A stretch of DNA of 64,000 bases, from NCBI GenBank assembly GCA_961205875.1, contig OY540817.1:20743001-20807000 (forward strand). Reading direction: 5' to 3'. Of this stretch, positions 36,030 through 48,900 are shown one piece after another. The DNA comes from Sialis fuliginosa. Lineage: Eukaryota > Arthropoda > Insecta > Megaloptera > Sialidae. The position numbers were made by a program, and so were the translations under genes. How positions within the stretch are numbered: position 1 is the stretch's first letter; each line of letters starts with the position of its first letter. Below the pieces are notes generated by a model. That model did no database searches. It was not told where the DNA came from and saw nothing but the letters and a program-made list of their open reading frames with translations.

Positions 36030-37544
36030 TTTCCGATCGCGCAATTTCGACTAAATCGCGATTTCTATATAAGTGTATCAACTAGATATAAATATAGTCA
36101 TCAAATCAATTTTATTCATTGAAAACAAAGGTTGCTTATCTGTCAGCTGTTATTTCTTGTAGATTGTGTACATTTACATAGTCAGGGGCGTGCCCGTTAG
36201 AAAAAAACATTCCAAAAAATGCCATACGAAATATCGATTTAAAAGTGAATTTTGTCATTTTATCAGAAATTTATGCATTTTGATTAATTAGTTGTCTGTG
36301 TCTATTTATACCGACTTGGCACAAAACTGCTGAACCGATTTTGATTGAACTTTCATTGTTCAAAAGCTTGGCCCCAGAATATGATGATAAATTAACTATT
36401 ATTATTCGAAAAAAAAAATGGGTTGAACTGCAAGGAATTTTTAATTTTTATATGGTTAGCAAAACTAAAATAAATAAAAAATTATTTAAAAAGAATTAAA
36501 TGAAAAAAAAAATCATCGATAATTTTTATGTCTACGCTCCTGATTTTTACTACTAATAATGCGTAGTTTTTATGAATTATTTATGTCAAGAATTAATTAA
36601 ACATATCATTAAAATTATTATTAAAAAAAATATTTTTTGTCGAATTTGATAAGCTACACAGAATTTTTTTTTTGAAAGTTGATACAATTATATTAATAAA
36701 TATGTATATGTAAGAAATTAAGCTAATTTTGCAGAATTCTGATCACATAAATTAGGAAAGATGCTAAATATGATTTTAATAAATTACATTTCAATTAAAC
36801 TTAATAATTTAATTAATTTTATTCTTAATATATAAAATACAAAATGACCTAAGATCTTACATTATCACAGATTGTGAAACTGATCATAATATATTATATA
36901 GGAATAATAAGAAGAGGTATATAGGCGCCTTTTTTATTTTACCCATGAGGGCGAGATTTGTGTATCCAGGGGGAGGGTAAAATTAAAAAAAAAAAGTACA
37001 ATATTCAAATAGCTAGAAATTAACTAAAAATAACCACAAAGAAATTTTTCAAAAAGGGTTTGAAATCTACATGATGAATCTTTTAAAAAAATTATTTTCA
37101 TTTACATCTTAAATTTTCGTTTTGTTTAATTTTATAAAAATCACGCCTAGAGGGGCAATCACCTCCTCTTCCTCTCCCGAATTCGGCGCCTATGAAGGGG
37201 TGTGTTATAACTGCCCAATTTAATAAAAAAATTAATTACAATTTTATATACTTGAGAATTATGATATTAATTAGTTCTTACTTGACGTTAGTAATATTTT
37301 TTAGGTATCCTAACCAAAGTACACTATTTTTTTTTATAGAATTGTTATCTTAACGATTTGTGACTAAGCAATAAATTATTCATTAGGTAAAAGGTTAAAT
37401 GTATGGGTAAAAGTCCACTAAGTTCCCATACAGCAATATTGCACAGAAAAAATAGATTTGTTAGCACATTTCTTAATTTTTAAAAATTAAAATCAGTTTT
37501 ACAATTACAAAATTGACTAATAAAATAAATAAAAACTATTAATA
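36030..37544. other. Lip5-Lip6 intergenic
   Basis: Contains the Lip5 promoter region, a fragment starting CAGGGGCGTGCCC (36183), a LINE-like tail around 36290-36400 and a probable small element whose GGCGCCTA ends face each other at about 36921-37195. No gene seen. Confidence 0.45.
36084..36098 (-). promoter_or_regulatory. Possible TATA box of Lip5
   Basis: TATATTTATATC on the minus strand, about 55-70 bp before the Lip5 ATG. Position is right for an insect core promoter, but in AT-rich DNA this is weak evidence. A second candidate (TTATATAG) lies nearer the ATG. Confidence 0.3.
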
Positions 37545-40500
37545 TTAATGCAGTTCTAAAAGTTTCAACAGTCTATGATAGAGTATATTTTCTATACCAG
37601 TCGCATAAAAAAAACCCATATGACTTATTGTAGGCACAGTTTCAACTGTCACAATGTTGGGAAGATCGGCAGCTAATCTAAATATATCCTAAAAAGTAAA
37701 TAAAAAACTGTTATTAAAATAATATTTATCTATGTTCAGTCGTCTGCAGAACTCGTCTGGCACCCTAAAGGCTGTAATCGCTTACAACAGATTCCAAATT
37801 TAAAGACAAACATCATCGGTTATCTTTTTCTATCAAGTTTAATATATTTAAATACTAAAATTCGGAATATCAAATATTTATTGCCACAAAATTTACGTAT
37901 ACAATTTTCAATAGATTACATAATAATTTAATTGCACAAATATATATGAGTACCTATTATAAACGAAGAGTAGTTCTTTATCTAGCAAATGAATTTCAAA
38001 ATATCTGTCTTTGTTTGATACATGGAGAAATGATTTAAATATTATAAAAATCAAATGGCAGGAGCCTACTAAGTTTGTGATAAACGAAAATGAATACAAA
38101 CTGCAAGACTATTAATGCAGGCGACTGTGTACATACTACAGTGAGTGAAGAGATAAACCGTATATATAACTAACTACATTACCGACAATTAGTTTTTCTA
38201 TAGTTATACCGCTAGATGGAAGCACAAACATTATTTTAAAAAAAGTTGATTTACGATAAAATCGGTAAATTGGTATTTTGATGTCCGGTATTCAAATGGG
38301 GTATTAATTCTGTACTAGTATCTATGGATTAGTTATGGAATTTAGAGCAGTGACACTTCAACTAATTGTAACACAGTTGGCATCTTTCACCGTACAAAAT
38401 AATTTTCATAATATCACCACTGTTTTAATACCGTTGGTATTTACCTACAACGCGTGCGCGAAACTTGTCAAAATCTTCAACAAACTCCAAAAGAACTGTC
38501 ATATAAGTTTGATATCTCATTTGAAAGTGCTTGCTAGCGAGCAAATTTGCTAGCTCCTTTATAATACCGGACATGAAAGTATTTGTTTTTAATAAAATTT
38601 TTATACTAACCTTTTCTTGTATAAGAGCATCTTTTTCTGCTGCAAATAAACTCACAGGTGCAGTTATTTTCGTAAAATCATATTCAGGCGGATGTTCTGT
38701 ACCATATATTTTATAATTATGTTCTTTACTATAATCGTATCTTCGAAGTTTATCTAAAAAAAAAAATAATAATTTTCTCCATCTTTGCAATACGTGTATC
38801 TACATTAACATACCTGACTTGACCATTTGCAAAATATGTATGAATTGTTGAATAGAACCACCCGATAAAGTTCCATTTGAGATTAGTGGTATCAGAGTCT
38901 AAAAAATATACAAAAAAATTAAATATATATGCTCAAAATGCCATTTAATTAGTACCAAGATGAATGTGATCTAGGCTGAGGCCATGCACATCCCTGTTCA
39001 GTTCATCTTGCCTTTTACAATATATATATATAGATATATGTACGTAAGACAACGTAGATGATTGAGAGGGGGGGGGGGGGGCAGAATGTGACCTGAGGCA
39101 ATCAGGGCAGGAACATAATCTATATAAAGAGTTAGGAAAGCTGAACAGTTTATATGTGTAGTACTTACTGCGTTTGTTGTTTCGTAGCTGAATCCATTAA
39201 GGTACAAAATAATATATAAGCATATACTTTGTGTTGGTACACCATCTCTACAGAAAATATTACCCAATGATGGCATTATCCGATAGTTCATTACTTCTCT
39301 AGAACCGGATATGAAATTTAAAAACGTCTGAAAATATAAAAAAATCGTTGGAACCATTCTAAAATAACCGGCTGTCATAACAAAAATTTGTATTATCTAT
39401 TACTTATGGCGTTAAATTGTTTACGTTTGCCGTTGTATTACTAAAAATTCACCCTCAACACGCCTAAAGAAGTATAACTTCCAAAAATAAAATATGCAAC
39501 TATTCTTGAAATTTTGGAAATCAAATTTATATGGGCAATTTTTTTATAGCTAATTTACTGCATTATCCCCTATAGGTAATTACAAAGGGCCCAGGCTTGC
39601 GCCAATGCTAGCCAACACTGGGCAAAGATACAAATGATAACTTCGTTCAAGACTCGGCCAAGGTTTGTTCTGGCCCAGAGTTGACACAATCTTGAGTAAA
39701 TAATGGGTAAAAGCAACACTGGCAACACAATATTGGTCCAAGCCTGGACCCATCGTCAAATCTGACATTTCCTACATGGGAAATTGATAACAGCATTTTT
39801 GTTTTGTCACAAAATTATACACTCAAATTTCGATTCAATGAATCTGCAATTCTAAATTTTTCCTATTTAAAACCATGCAATATTTCTATGAATTTAACCC
39901 CTTTTTCATAATTACTTCAGTCAATCCTATATTCTCTCCCATAAATCTCACGAACGAATTTTCCATGCTTCCAAGATATGCAGCAGGAGCAAAAAGAATC
40001 GACATTTTAATTTTATCATTGTACTCAGGTTTCTCCGATGCTAGAATCAAAAAACTTGCTCCGCTTTGGGAATGCCCAATGTAGTGAATCTTCTCTTGCT
40101 TTGTGGTATTCAATATGTAATCAATAGTTGCACTTTGGTCATAGATTCCTAGCTCATGCATGCTGAAACAGTTATAAAGAAAATTCAGATTGTTTATTGT
40201 TGGGATTCGTGGCCGTTGTCCATAATAGCTAACTTTTCGGGCTGTTGTCCACGTTGTCGTATTTTTAAACTTGACGTTTCGACTCTCATGTCGGAGTCTT
40301 CTTCAGAAGTGATTCAGAATTTGATTCATAAGTTTCAGAATCACTTCTGAAGAAGACCCCGACATGAGAGTCGAAACGTCAAGCTTAAAAATACGACAAC
40401 GTGGACAACAGCCCGAAAACTTAGCTACTACACCATTTTATATGTTTATTTGATTCACCGATAAAATTTATGACAAAATCATTATTTGTGTTATGATATA

Positions 40501-43177
40501 TATTTTTGTGTTATCAGCAAACAATATTACATTTACTATAGATATTATTATGTCAAATCAAATAAATAAAACGATACAAACAAACATAATATATAGTGTA
40601 TTCCAAGTTGATTAAGACATAGGAAATTTAACATGGGAGCAATTAGATGTGTTCTAGTAACCTTTGGTCAAATTTAACGATGTTTGATTGGTGCATTTTG
40701 AAATGCCACCACAAAATTTAATAAAATAGGAATTAGTATTTTGTTTTCAAATTTATATCTGCCAAAAAATGTTATAATTTTATCTAGGATGCTTATTTTA
40801 ATTTAATTAATGTATTTTATTCTTTACTAGCCCATTGGCCCGGTGTTACCCGGGGATATTAATTTCATTAAACATAAAGTAATCATGTCCACCCGACATG
40901 CCCACCCAACATGCTCACCCAACATAAAAAATATGCTAACAACACACGGTTCACCACGAATTTTTTTTCCAGCTTCATGAAATTTACCCAAAATATCCAC
41001 AAATTATACACCTAAACTTAACCTATCCATTAGTGAAACCCGGAATAAAATCCATTCAGTAGTTATTGAAAAAATCGTGTAAAATTATATTTTCTCCCAG
41101 GAAACACCAGGTCTTATCTTAGAATTTGTATGAAAATCAAAAATAAAAATCCGTTTATTTATATTGTAAAATGCATATTTTTTCATTCAAACTCATGGTG
41201 GAAAGATATATATTTGTAGGTATCATGATTCAAACTGACATTCACATATAGTAATTGTTTTCAGCGTGTTATATTCCATAGCTACTGTGTTTTTATATAA
41301 ATGACAGTTCTATGCTCTGACATCATAGAAACAAAAGACGCTGTGCAAAAGATTCTTTTTCATCTTTTGATGTTAAATCTTAGATTTTCATAAAATATTA
41401 TTAGCCACGATACTGCTCGTAAAAATGATCTAACTATTGGTGAAAACCGAATTGAAATCGGTTCAGTAATTCCGGAGTCTATAAGTCACACACAAACGAA
41501 CATTCATTTTTATATACATAAATAGATAAAAGTTGAAAACAAAATACTGTTGATTAATTTAAAATTTATCAGTTAGTTTCGAGGCGGCATTTCAAAATGC
41601 ACCAATCACACATAGTTAAATTTGACCAAAGGTTACTTACAACATTTCTAATTGTCCCCATGTTAAATTTCCTATGTCTTAATCAACTTGGAATACACTG
41701 TATGTACCTATAATTCCAATACTCATCATTCGTGTCAGGATCAAGATGAGTATGTTTCCTAGACGTCAATGTACCGCGGAAGTTACCCAACCATACATCG
41801 TACCCTCTCTCTGCAAGGAAGTAGGCCAGGCTGTTCTTTCCGTTGAAATTTATCCATGAATGCGATGACAACCAAAGACCTGAGAATATAAGAATCGCCG
41901 GCCGTCCATGTTCGAAATTTTCAGTTAGTTTGTGAGGAAGACGATGGACTTCTAGGATGTACCCATCTTCTGTTACGACGTTATGGATTTCTAAATGGTA
42001 CCCGTATTTGTTAACTTTTTCTGTCTAACAAAAAAAATTATTTTACGGTGTTGAAAAATATTTTTATCGGAAGTTAAAATACGTCGCAAAAACTTTTGAG
42101 ATAAAAATATTAAAAACAATATTTTGTTGTTATTGTATAGATAGGTATTAATTATGACTATTAGAATTTTGTTTGCTTACTAATAAAATGAAAAAAATAA
42201 AATAATAATAACAATGGTGAAGCAATAAACAAAACGCACATAGATAGGTTTAAAATAGCCCCATCGTTAATATATATAAAGCTTAGTCTTTCTGTTATTA
42301 TAACTCGAGAACCACTTATCCGATTTACGTGTTTTTTTTAATTCATAAGGAATAAGCAGTAACGATAATAGTAAATCTAGTCGGAAAAAAGTTTGCCGCC
42401 AGTGCACTCTTTTTCAATACGCTACCTAAACCGTTAAATATTGAACAAAATAATGTAGTAAAGAACTGTGTAGAATCAAAAGATCTAAAATAAAGTTCGT
42501 GATACCATATGTCTAACCTTTATATTTAAGCCCCCATGACTGCTTTTATGTTATAATGAAAATTAAAAATGTTTGGGTTCTGTTTACATGGACTTATGAC
42601 TTGCAAAACATTAATCTCTACCGAAAAAAACGATTTCATCGTAATAAATACTTAATGTAGATATAATTTACCCTTTACAGCTTCCAATTTGGTCTTATAC
42701 TATAATAATTAAGGAAATAACTTGAAATATACATACGGTAACATATTATTCACGCGTATTTAAGAAGACCTTTGATCCTCAATTGTTTATTATGTTTTCA
42801 ATAATTAACTTAAAAATTATTTGTACTTTTTATTCTGATTCGTTTTTGTTAGGTAATTTAGGTGTTGATTAGTTATTTTTACAATAATAACTAATAGTGT
42901 TAAATAATAGTTCCGTAGTTCACGCAAGCGAGCTAGTTATTAATAAATTGAAAAAAAAAAAAAACATAATTTTTCGATGGTGTATTTTTGTCGAGTTGGT
43001 TAGTTCAGATTTTAAATGAAACTATACAATTAATAATTTAATAATACGTACCACGTTGAGATGCACTTCAGGATGAGCAGGATGCTGCAGAACCAAAGCT
43101 AAATTCCAAATGTAGTTTGCAACAATAGCAGTTGATATAGTAAAACCAATCTGTTTAGCACTTAAACAATAAACCAT
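37545..43177 (-). CDS. Lip6: acid lipase-like, group B, GHSQS elbow, 406 aa
   Basis: Group B lipase paralogue closest to Lip7. Exons in transcription order: 43052-43177, 41708-42024, 39916-40162, 39169-39327, 38814-38898, 38611-38753, 37545-37688. The N-terminus MVYCLSAKQIGFTISTAIVANYIW looks like a signal anchor or uncleaved signal. Then come [47 protein letters not shown] with Ser179 (last elbow Gly replaced by Ser), LSG in place of PAG, AEKD with Asp353, and ISHMGFFY with His382 (the family has NHxDFxW). The triad can still be placed, but the elbow, oxyanion and His surroundings all differ from group A. It may be a divergent enzyme or a non-hydrolytic lipid binder; this is inference. Confidence 0.9.
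38278..38576. repeat. CCGGTATT-type element in Lip6 intron 6
   Basis: About 300 bp, ends GATGTCCGGTATT and AATACCGGACAT. Related copies at about 11187-11475 and 53536-53752, and fragments at 19800-19880 and 20040-20290. The internal GCTAGC(T/A)AGCAAGC motif is mirrored at both ends. Confidence 0.65.
40199..40433. repeat. Penelope-like terminal fragment, near-perfect inverted repeat
   Basis: Two arms in opposite orientation, each with CTTCTGAAGAAGAC, CCGACATGAGAGTCG and AAACGTC. The CTGAAGA ... GAAAC arrangement resembles the hammerhead motif known in Penelope-like retroelements. In Lip6 intron 2. No reverse transcriptase nearby. Confidence 0.6.
40594..41700. mobile_element. MITE A copy split by a nested insertion, Lip6 intron 2
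   Basis: Both family termini are present and TA-flanked, but the copy spans 1107 bp, not the usual 390-410, because a LINE-like segment lies at about 40820-41530. The right end lies 5 bp inside the intron from the Lip6 exon 2 donor. Confidence 0.8.
40820..41530 (+). mobile_element. Nested LINE-like 3' fragment
   Basis: Interrupts MITE A between its two halves. It has a 'GGCCCGGTGTTACCCGGGG' start and an end resembling non-LTR tails ('TCCGGAGTCTATAAGTC', then ATACATAAATAGATA). No reverse transcriptase frame. Class is inferred. Confidence 0.5.
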
Positions 43178-43469
43178 TTTCTTGACGCGTTATATTGACG
43201 ACTAGATTTGAACAATTTGATATTTTTATTATTATTAATGTACTCCAAATATTATTATCAGTACAGTATTATAGTTCTATTCATTATCATTTATCATTTC
43301 AGTTTAAACTACCTATGATGAAATAATCATTAAATAGAAATATTTTATAAGGCAAGATATCAAAGCAGCCTTTGGACTTATTTATGACGAATGAATCGGA
43401 ATATAAATTTCTTTTGCATTTTTAAATTTTTCACTGAATTTTCGTAATTTTATATTTTAGGAAAAAAAC

Positions 43470-44195
43470 TAACCTATTGCTTCCTCGCAATATCGAAGAT
43501 ACGAGAAGCTTTGTGATCGTTTCAGATTGAGACAAAAAAATGTTCTCCGATTTCAAAATTTTAAATTGATTTATCCGTTTCACGTCAAGGCAAACACTTT
43601 TCGTTCCGTGTCTGTCTGTCTGTCTGTCCGTCCGTCCGTGTGTCCGACTGTCTCCTGAATCCTTGTCACACGCATAACTCATGAACCACTGAACCGATAT
43701 TAATGAAACTTGGTCGTTTGTAAGGGGGAAGGGTGACTCCCCAAAATATTAATTTTTTCAAGATATCTCAAGAACGACACATGTTACGTGAAAATTTTAT
43801 AGAATATTTTTTGTAGAGCATTAAATTTCCTATAATATAGGTCTACAACGTTCGTTGTAAAATATTCCCTTACAAAGATTTATCTCAATTTATTTTAAAA
43901 ATTCGTGTTTTGTTTTTCTAAATTGATATTTGCTTGGATATATTTAAATGCCATTTTGACGTTTTACATGTCATTTTGACATTTGTCAAAAAATTAAAAA
44001 TATACGAAAAAATAATCAGGTGTGTCTTAATGAAAAAAATTTCGAACTAATATTGTTTAGTAAAATTGTATAAAAATTAAATGGTTAACCAATTCCAGGC
44101 AATTTATCTCAACATTTTCGGTTTAATATACTACCTTTGGTGAATTTAGTACGAGGAAGCACTGTGCATTTACTTTGCAGATTTTTTTTTGTAAT
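43470..44195 (+). repeat. Dispersed repeat E, fullest copy
   Basis: About 720 bp from GCTTCCTCGCAATATCGAAG to a tail GAGGAAGCACTGTGCATT followed by a T-run. The tail contains the inverse of the GCTTCCTCG head, a possible terminal inverted motif. Isolated tails occur near 60525 and 61239. Confidence 0.65.
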
Positions 44196-45434
44196 GGTAC
44201 ACCCTACGTGGAAAAAAAAGAAATATAATTTTTTGTACAGTAAAATTATAATATTTAGAAAAAAATAATAAATTTGGAAACATTTCAAAAACAAAAGTGC
44301 AAAAATTATACAGTTTTTTTTACATATTGCTCAGAATGGAGTAAAATTTATAAATTATTTAATAAAAAATGTCTATTGTTGATGTCTTACAATTAGATTA
44401 AGAAAGACTATGGATACATAACAACCAATACTAGTCCGTATATAAAACTATTACAAAATTTTTATGGTGGCCATCTTTTCTTAAATGTCACTTTCGTCAT
44501 TTCCATGCATGTTATCCCAGACGCATCAGTTGAAAATTTATAATATGCAAATATGGTTTCAATTATAATTGAATTTGGTATTTATCACTGAGATATTTTT
44601 AAAGACAATATAAAACATTTATTATTAATTAATTTTATAATTCAAAACAATTGATATTTATTTTCAAATCTGAATGATACGCCAATGACTCGTGGAGCGA
44701 TATGGTAACAATGAGAGGTAATGTGTTCTGTGTCCTTTATCTTATCTTATATTATCAATAATGTTAAAATTAAGAAAAAAAAAAATTCCAACATTTATTA
44801 AATTTACGTCAGTTAGGATCTGTATCTTGTCTATTATCCATATTTTATTGATAAAATCTCTATAAGTACATACAATCATGCGTATTTTGGTTGAAAAAGC
44901 AGACGCGGTCATTTGTACTTACAATAAGGTCATATAAACTTGTTCTACTTTTGAAATACAAATAAAACTACATATTTATATATTTATTTATAACTTTTCA
45001 ATATTTACTGTAAAATAATTCCATTTATGATGAATACAAGCAGTAAAATTTCCACGTTCGTGTGGTAAAAGGGTTTAAACAAAAATCGACTTAAAAACGT
45101 TTTTTTTTTTAATAAAATTTTTTCCTAAAAAATGTATTAATTTTATCATTTTGGGTTTCTCTCACTCTTAAACTGAAAAAGGTAGACACATGCCTTTGGT
45201 GACTTTTTGGTAGAAAATTTTGTTCTCTACAAAAAATGTCCTGATGCATTTTATCGTATATTGCTTACTTTTCACTACGTAAGCGCTGTAATAAAAAAAT
45301 GCTACCCATGAAACTTTAATCATTGTTTTTAAATTATTTAAATAATGTTCTTTATCACCTTATGAACAAATCTGCATCGACAAAATAATTTTATCTTACT
45401 GTTAGAATAAATGTAAGTGATTTTAGTAATTGCA

Positions 45435-45783
45435 CTATAGTCTGTTTCATTTAAGATTACATCAGTAGCTAACATAGGAAGCATAATACGCGTTTCTGAC
45501 TGGATAAAACGCCAGACAGATTCACAATAACACAATTTTCACTGACGCAATACATTATGTTGCCTTGGAAACAAATGTCAGATGTTATTCTAAAAATGTG
45601 TATTATATTATCGACATTAGGACATAAGAAAACTAATAGATGAGTTTTATTTCTTACAAATTTTAGTATCGCTTCTTACTATATTTATTCTGTGGGCTAG
45701 CCTAGTACGAGAATAGTGCCCGTGTGAATCGTACCGTCTAATCCCCGCACACCATTGCAATTTTAAATGAAACAGACTATAGT
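45435..45783. mobile_element. MITE with ATAGTCTGTTTCATTTAA ends
   Basis: About 350 bp, inverted ends next to TA, between Lip6 and Lip7. Mariner-like by TA flanks; no frame inside. Confidence 0.7.
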
Positions 45784-45926
45784 CTATTAGGTCAATTTTA
45801 TTTCTTGAATATTAAAAATGAAAGGTAATTAAATTAAAACATTAATATTAATTATGATATACATAATATGTATTTTCTATATAAATATTATAACATAATA
45901 TAAATAAAAAATAAATACTTATTTAA

Positions 45927-48900
45927 TTAGTACTGTTCTAGAAGTTCAACTAGTCTATTATAAAGTAAATTCTCTACGTCTATGGCATAAAAGAAGCCCA
46001 TGTGGTTAAGTTTGGGTACAATTTCAACATTCACAACATTGGGAAGGTCGGCAGCTAATTTTCGAACATCCTGAAACAGTGAATTTTAAATTATTAAGAT
46101 ATTATGTACTGTGACCTTCAGAAGTCGTCTGTCACCCTAAAGATTCAAAAATATTAAGACAAACATCATCGGTTATCTTTTTCTAGGGCGGAGCTTATAT
46201 AGTTACATCATTTTAAATAAAAACACAAATATACGTCCATTTTATTAATTATACTAAAATTCGAAATATCAAATATTTATTGCCACAAAAATGAAGAATA
46301 CTTCTTTATCTACCAAATGAGTTTCAAAATATCTGTCTTTGTTTGGTACATGGAGAAATGATTTAAATATTATAATAATCAAATGGGAGGAGCCTACTAA
46401 GTTTGTGATAAACGAATTTGAACGAAAACTGATTGACCACTTCTGCATGCGACTACTTCGAAGTGGTATTTAAAAAAAATATTTTTGCTAATTAGGTATA
46501 TGCTAATTTTTCAAAAGTTATTTCTGAATTTTATGCAGAAAAAAAACTTTCATATAATTTTGTAAACGCAAAATTTGTTTGTCACGATCCTGTTATGATT
46601 GTCCCATTAGCACCATCTTTCCTCATTTTGTGTCTCTGGGTTACCCCTATATACTACTGAACTAGTGGAGAAATGAATTTCTCTCTTAAAAATGCGTAAA
46701 AAAAAGTTATAATTTTTTTAAGTTCATAATATTTCTAATAATTTTTCAAACAATACAAAAATAAAAAATATAATAGATAGCAGTATATTGAGCTTAAAAA
46801 CTTACTTCTTCTGTTATAAGTGCATCTCTCTCACCAATAAATAAACTTATAGGAGTTGTGACTTTCGTAAAATTATATTCTGGAGGTTCCAGTGTTCCAT
46901 ACTTTCTTAAATTCTGTTCAGGACTGTAGTCATATCTTCTGATTTTATCTGAAAAGTATAGTTGTTAAAGTTAAAAAAATTATACATTTTGAATAGCTAA
47001 ATCTAATCTATATTTTATTCAGGGCCGTAACTACCACCGGGGCAATGTCCCGGGTCCCCCGCAGCGTAAAAATTGGAGGAAATAAGTAAATAGGAAAAAT
47101 TGTGTAAGTTAGGAGCAAAATAAAAATTGACTGACATGACCTTTTTTTTTGTTTTACTAATAAGGAGTAGACTACAATTTGTAAACTATGATCAATTTTT
47201 CCTTTTGCATATTCTGGGGCCCCTCAACCACCACTTGCCCCCGAGCTTCTGGTTACGGCCCTGATTTTATTTTGAAAAATACCTGATCTGATTGCTTGCA
47301 AACAATGTATAAATTGTTTGACTGAAGAACCGACAGGCATCGAATTAACAATCATCGGAAGTAAGGTCTAAAAAAATAATATTTTAATATTTGGTCATAT
47401 CTTAGATAAAGGTTTGAATTTTAATCACGAGATGGCGTAATGAGCTATATATATGGTTTGAATCTTGGGTCATTTTTGCTTTTCGTAATATCGAAGATAC
47501 GGATCGTTTTTAAATTTAACAAAAACATTGTTCTCTGATTTCAAAATTTTAAATTGATCTTTCCGTTTCAGTCTGTTTGTCTGTCTGTCCCACCACTGTC
47601 ATTAACCACTGAACCGATATTAATTAAACTTGGTTGGATGGTTGAGTCTGGCTTGAGGACAGTTCCATTTAAAAATCATCAAAATCGTGTGTAAGGGAGA
47701 GGGGTGACACCCCAAAATATTTATTTTTTCAAGATATCTCAAGAACGACACATGTTACGTGAAAATTTTATTGAATCTTTTTTATAGAGCATTCAATTTC
47801 CTATAATTTGTTGTAAAATATTCCCTTACAAAGATTTATCTCAATTTGCTTTAAAAAATCGTCTTTTTTTAAATGTCATTTTGATGTTTTTACCAAAAAA
47901 TTAAAAATAATCAGGTGCGTCTTAAGAAAAATGACGAACTAATATTTAGTAAAATTGTATAAAAATTAAATGGTTAACCAATGCCAGGCAGTTTATCTGA
48001 ACACTGTCGGTTTTTATTTAAATTGTTACCTTTGGTGAATTTAGCACGAGGAAGCACTGTTCATTTACTTGGCAGATGTTTTTATATTTTAAGAGTGTTG
48101 TTAAAAAAATTTCACCAACCGTGTTTAACGTTTCGTAACTATATCCATTGACGTGAAAAATAAAGCTAGTGCATAATTTTTGCGTGAAAATTCCATCTCG
48201 ACAAAATACGTGTCCTACAGTTCTTGCAGCTTCACTGTGCCACATCGATGTAGATCCAATTACCATTTTTAACATTGACTGAAATTCATATAACATTTCA
48301 TTGAACTTGATATGATTATGCTAAAATAGGCTGACAAAAACCGAAAAAGCCTTCCCCTTGGTGGTACATATAATGAGTACGTTTACACAGCGCTTTTATT
48401 CCGGTTTAACTATAACCGATGTAATAAAACCGGGTGTAAAAGTCCGTGTAAACGGCACTTTACACCCGACATAACTAATCGGGTTTAGTTATGCTATTCC
48501 TCTTGGTCTACGGGAATAGCATAACTAAACCGGAATAGAGCAGGAATAAAAATGCGTGTAAACTGCATGGACATAGTTATACCTATTTAGCCAACCTCAA
48601 AAATATAAGTATCTACGGAGTATAAGGATTTAATCGTAATGCACTACGCATATTAACATTTGAAAAAGCGTCATCAGTTAAAATATGGTTAAAACACCTG
48701 AGATGAAGAGATGGAAAACAAAAGAAACGTGATTCGTGGGACATAAAAGAGACGAAATATTTTTGAGATTTCTTGTTGGTACACCATCGAACTTATAGCG
48801 TATTTCAAATCGGAATTATAGTTCCAGCTGACGTCACTTATTCTCGTATGTGTAAACACCACCACTTGAATCGGTTTAACTACATCGGTTATAATAAAAC

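Larger units (their letters stand above)
43178..45926. other. Lip6-Lip7 intergenic
   Basis: Holds a dispersed repeat (about 43470-44195), a second repeat shared with Lip4 intron 3 (44408-44750) and a TATAGTCTG-ended element (about 45435-45783). No coding sequence supported. Confidence 0.5.

Noticed and set aside
39580-39768. 62-codon frame in Lip6 intron 3
   Set aside because: Low-complexity context in an intron, with no homologous reading in paralogues. Probably part of an unclassified repeat.
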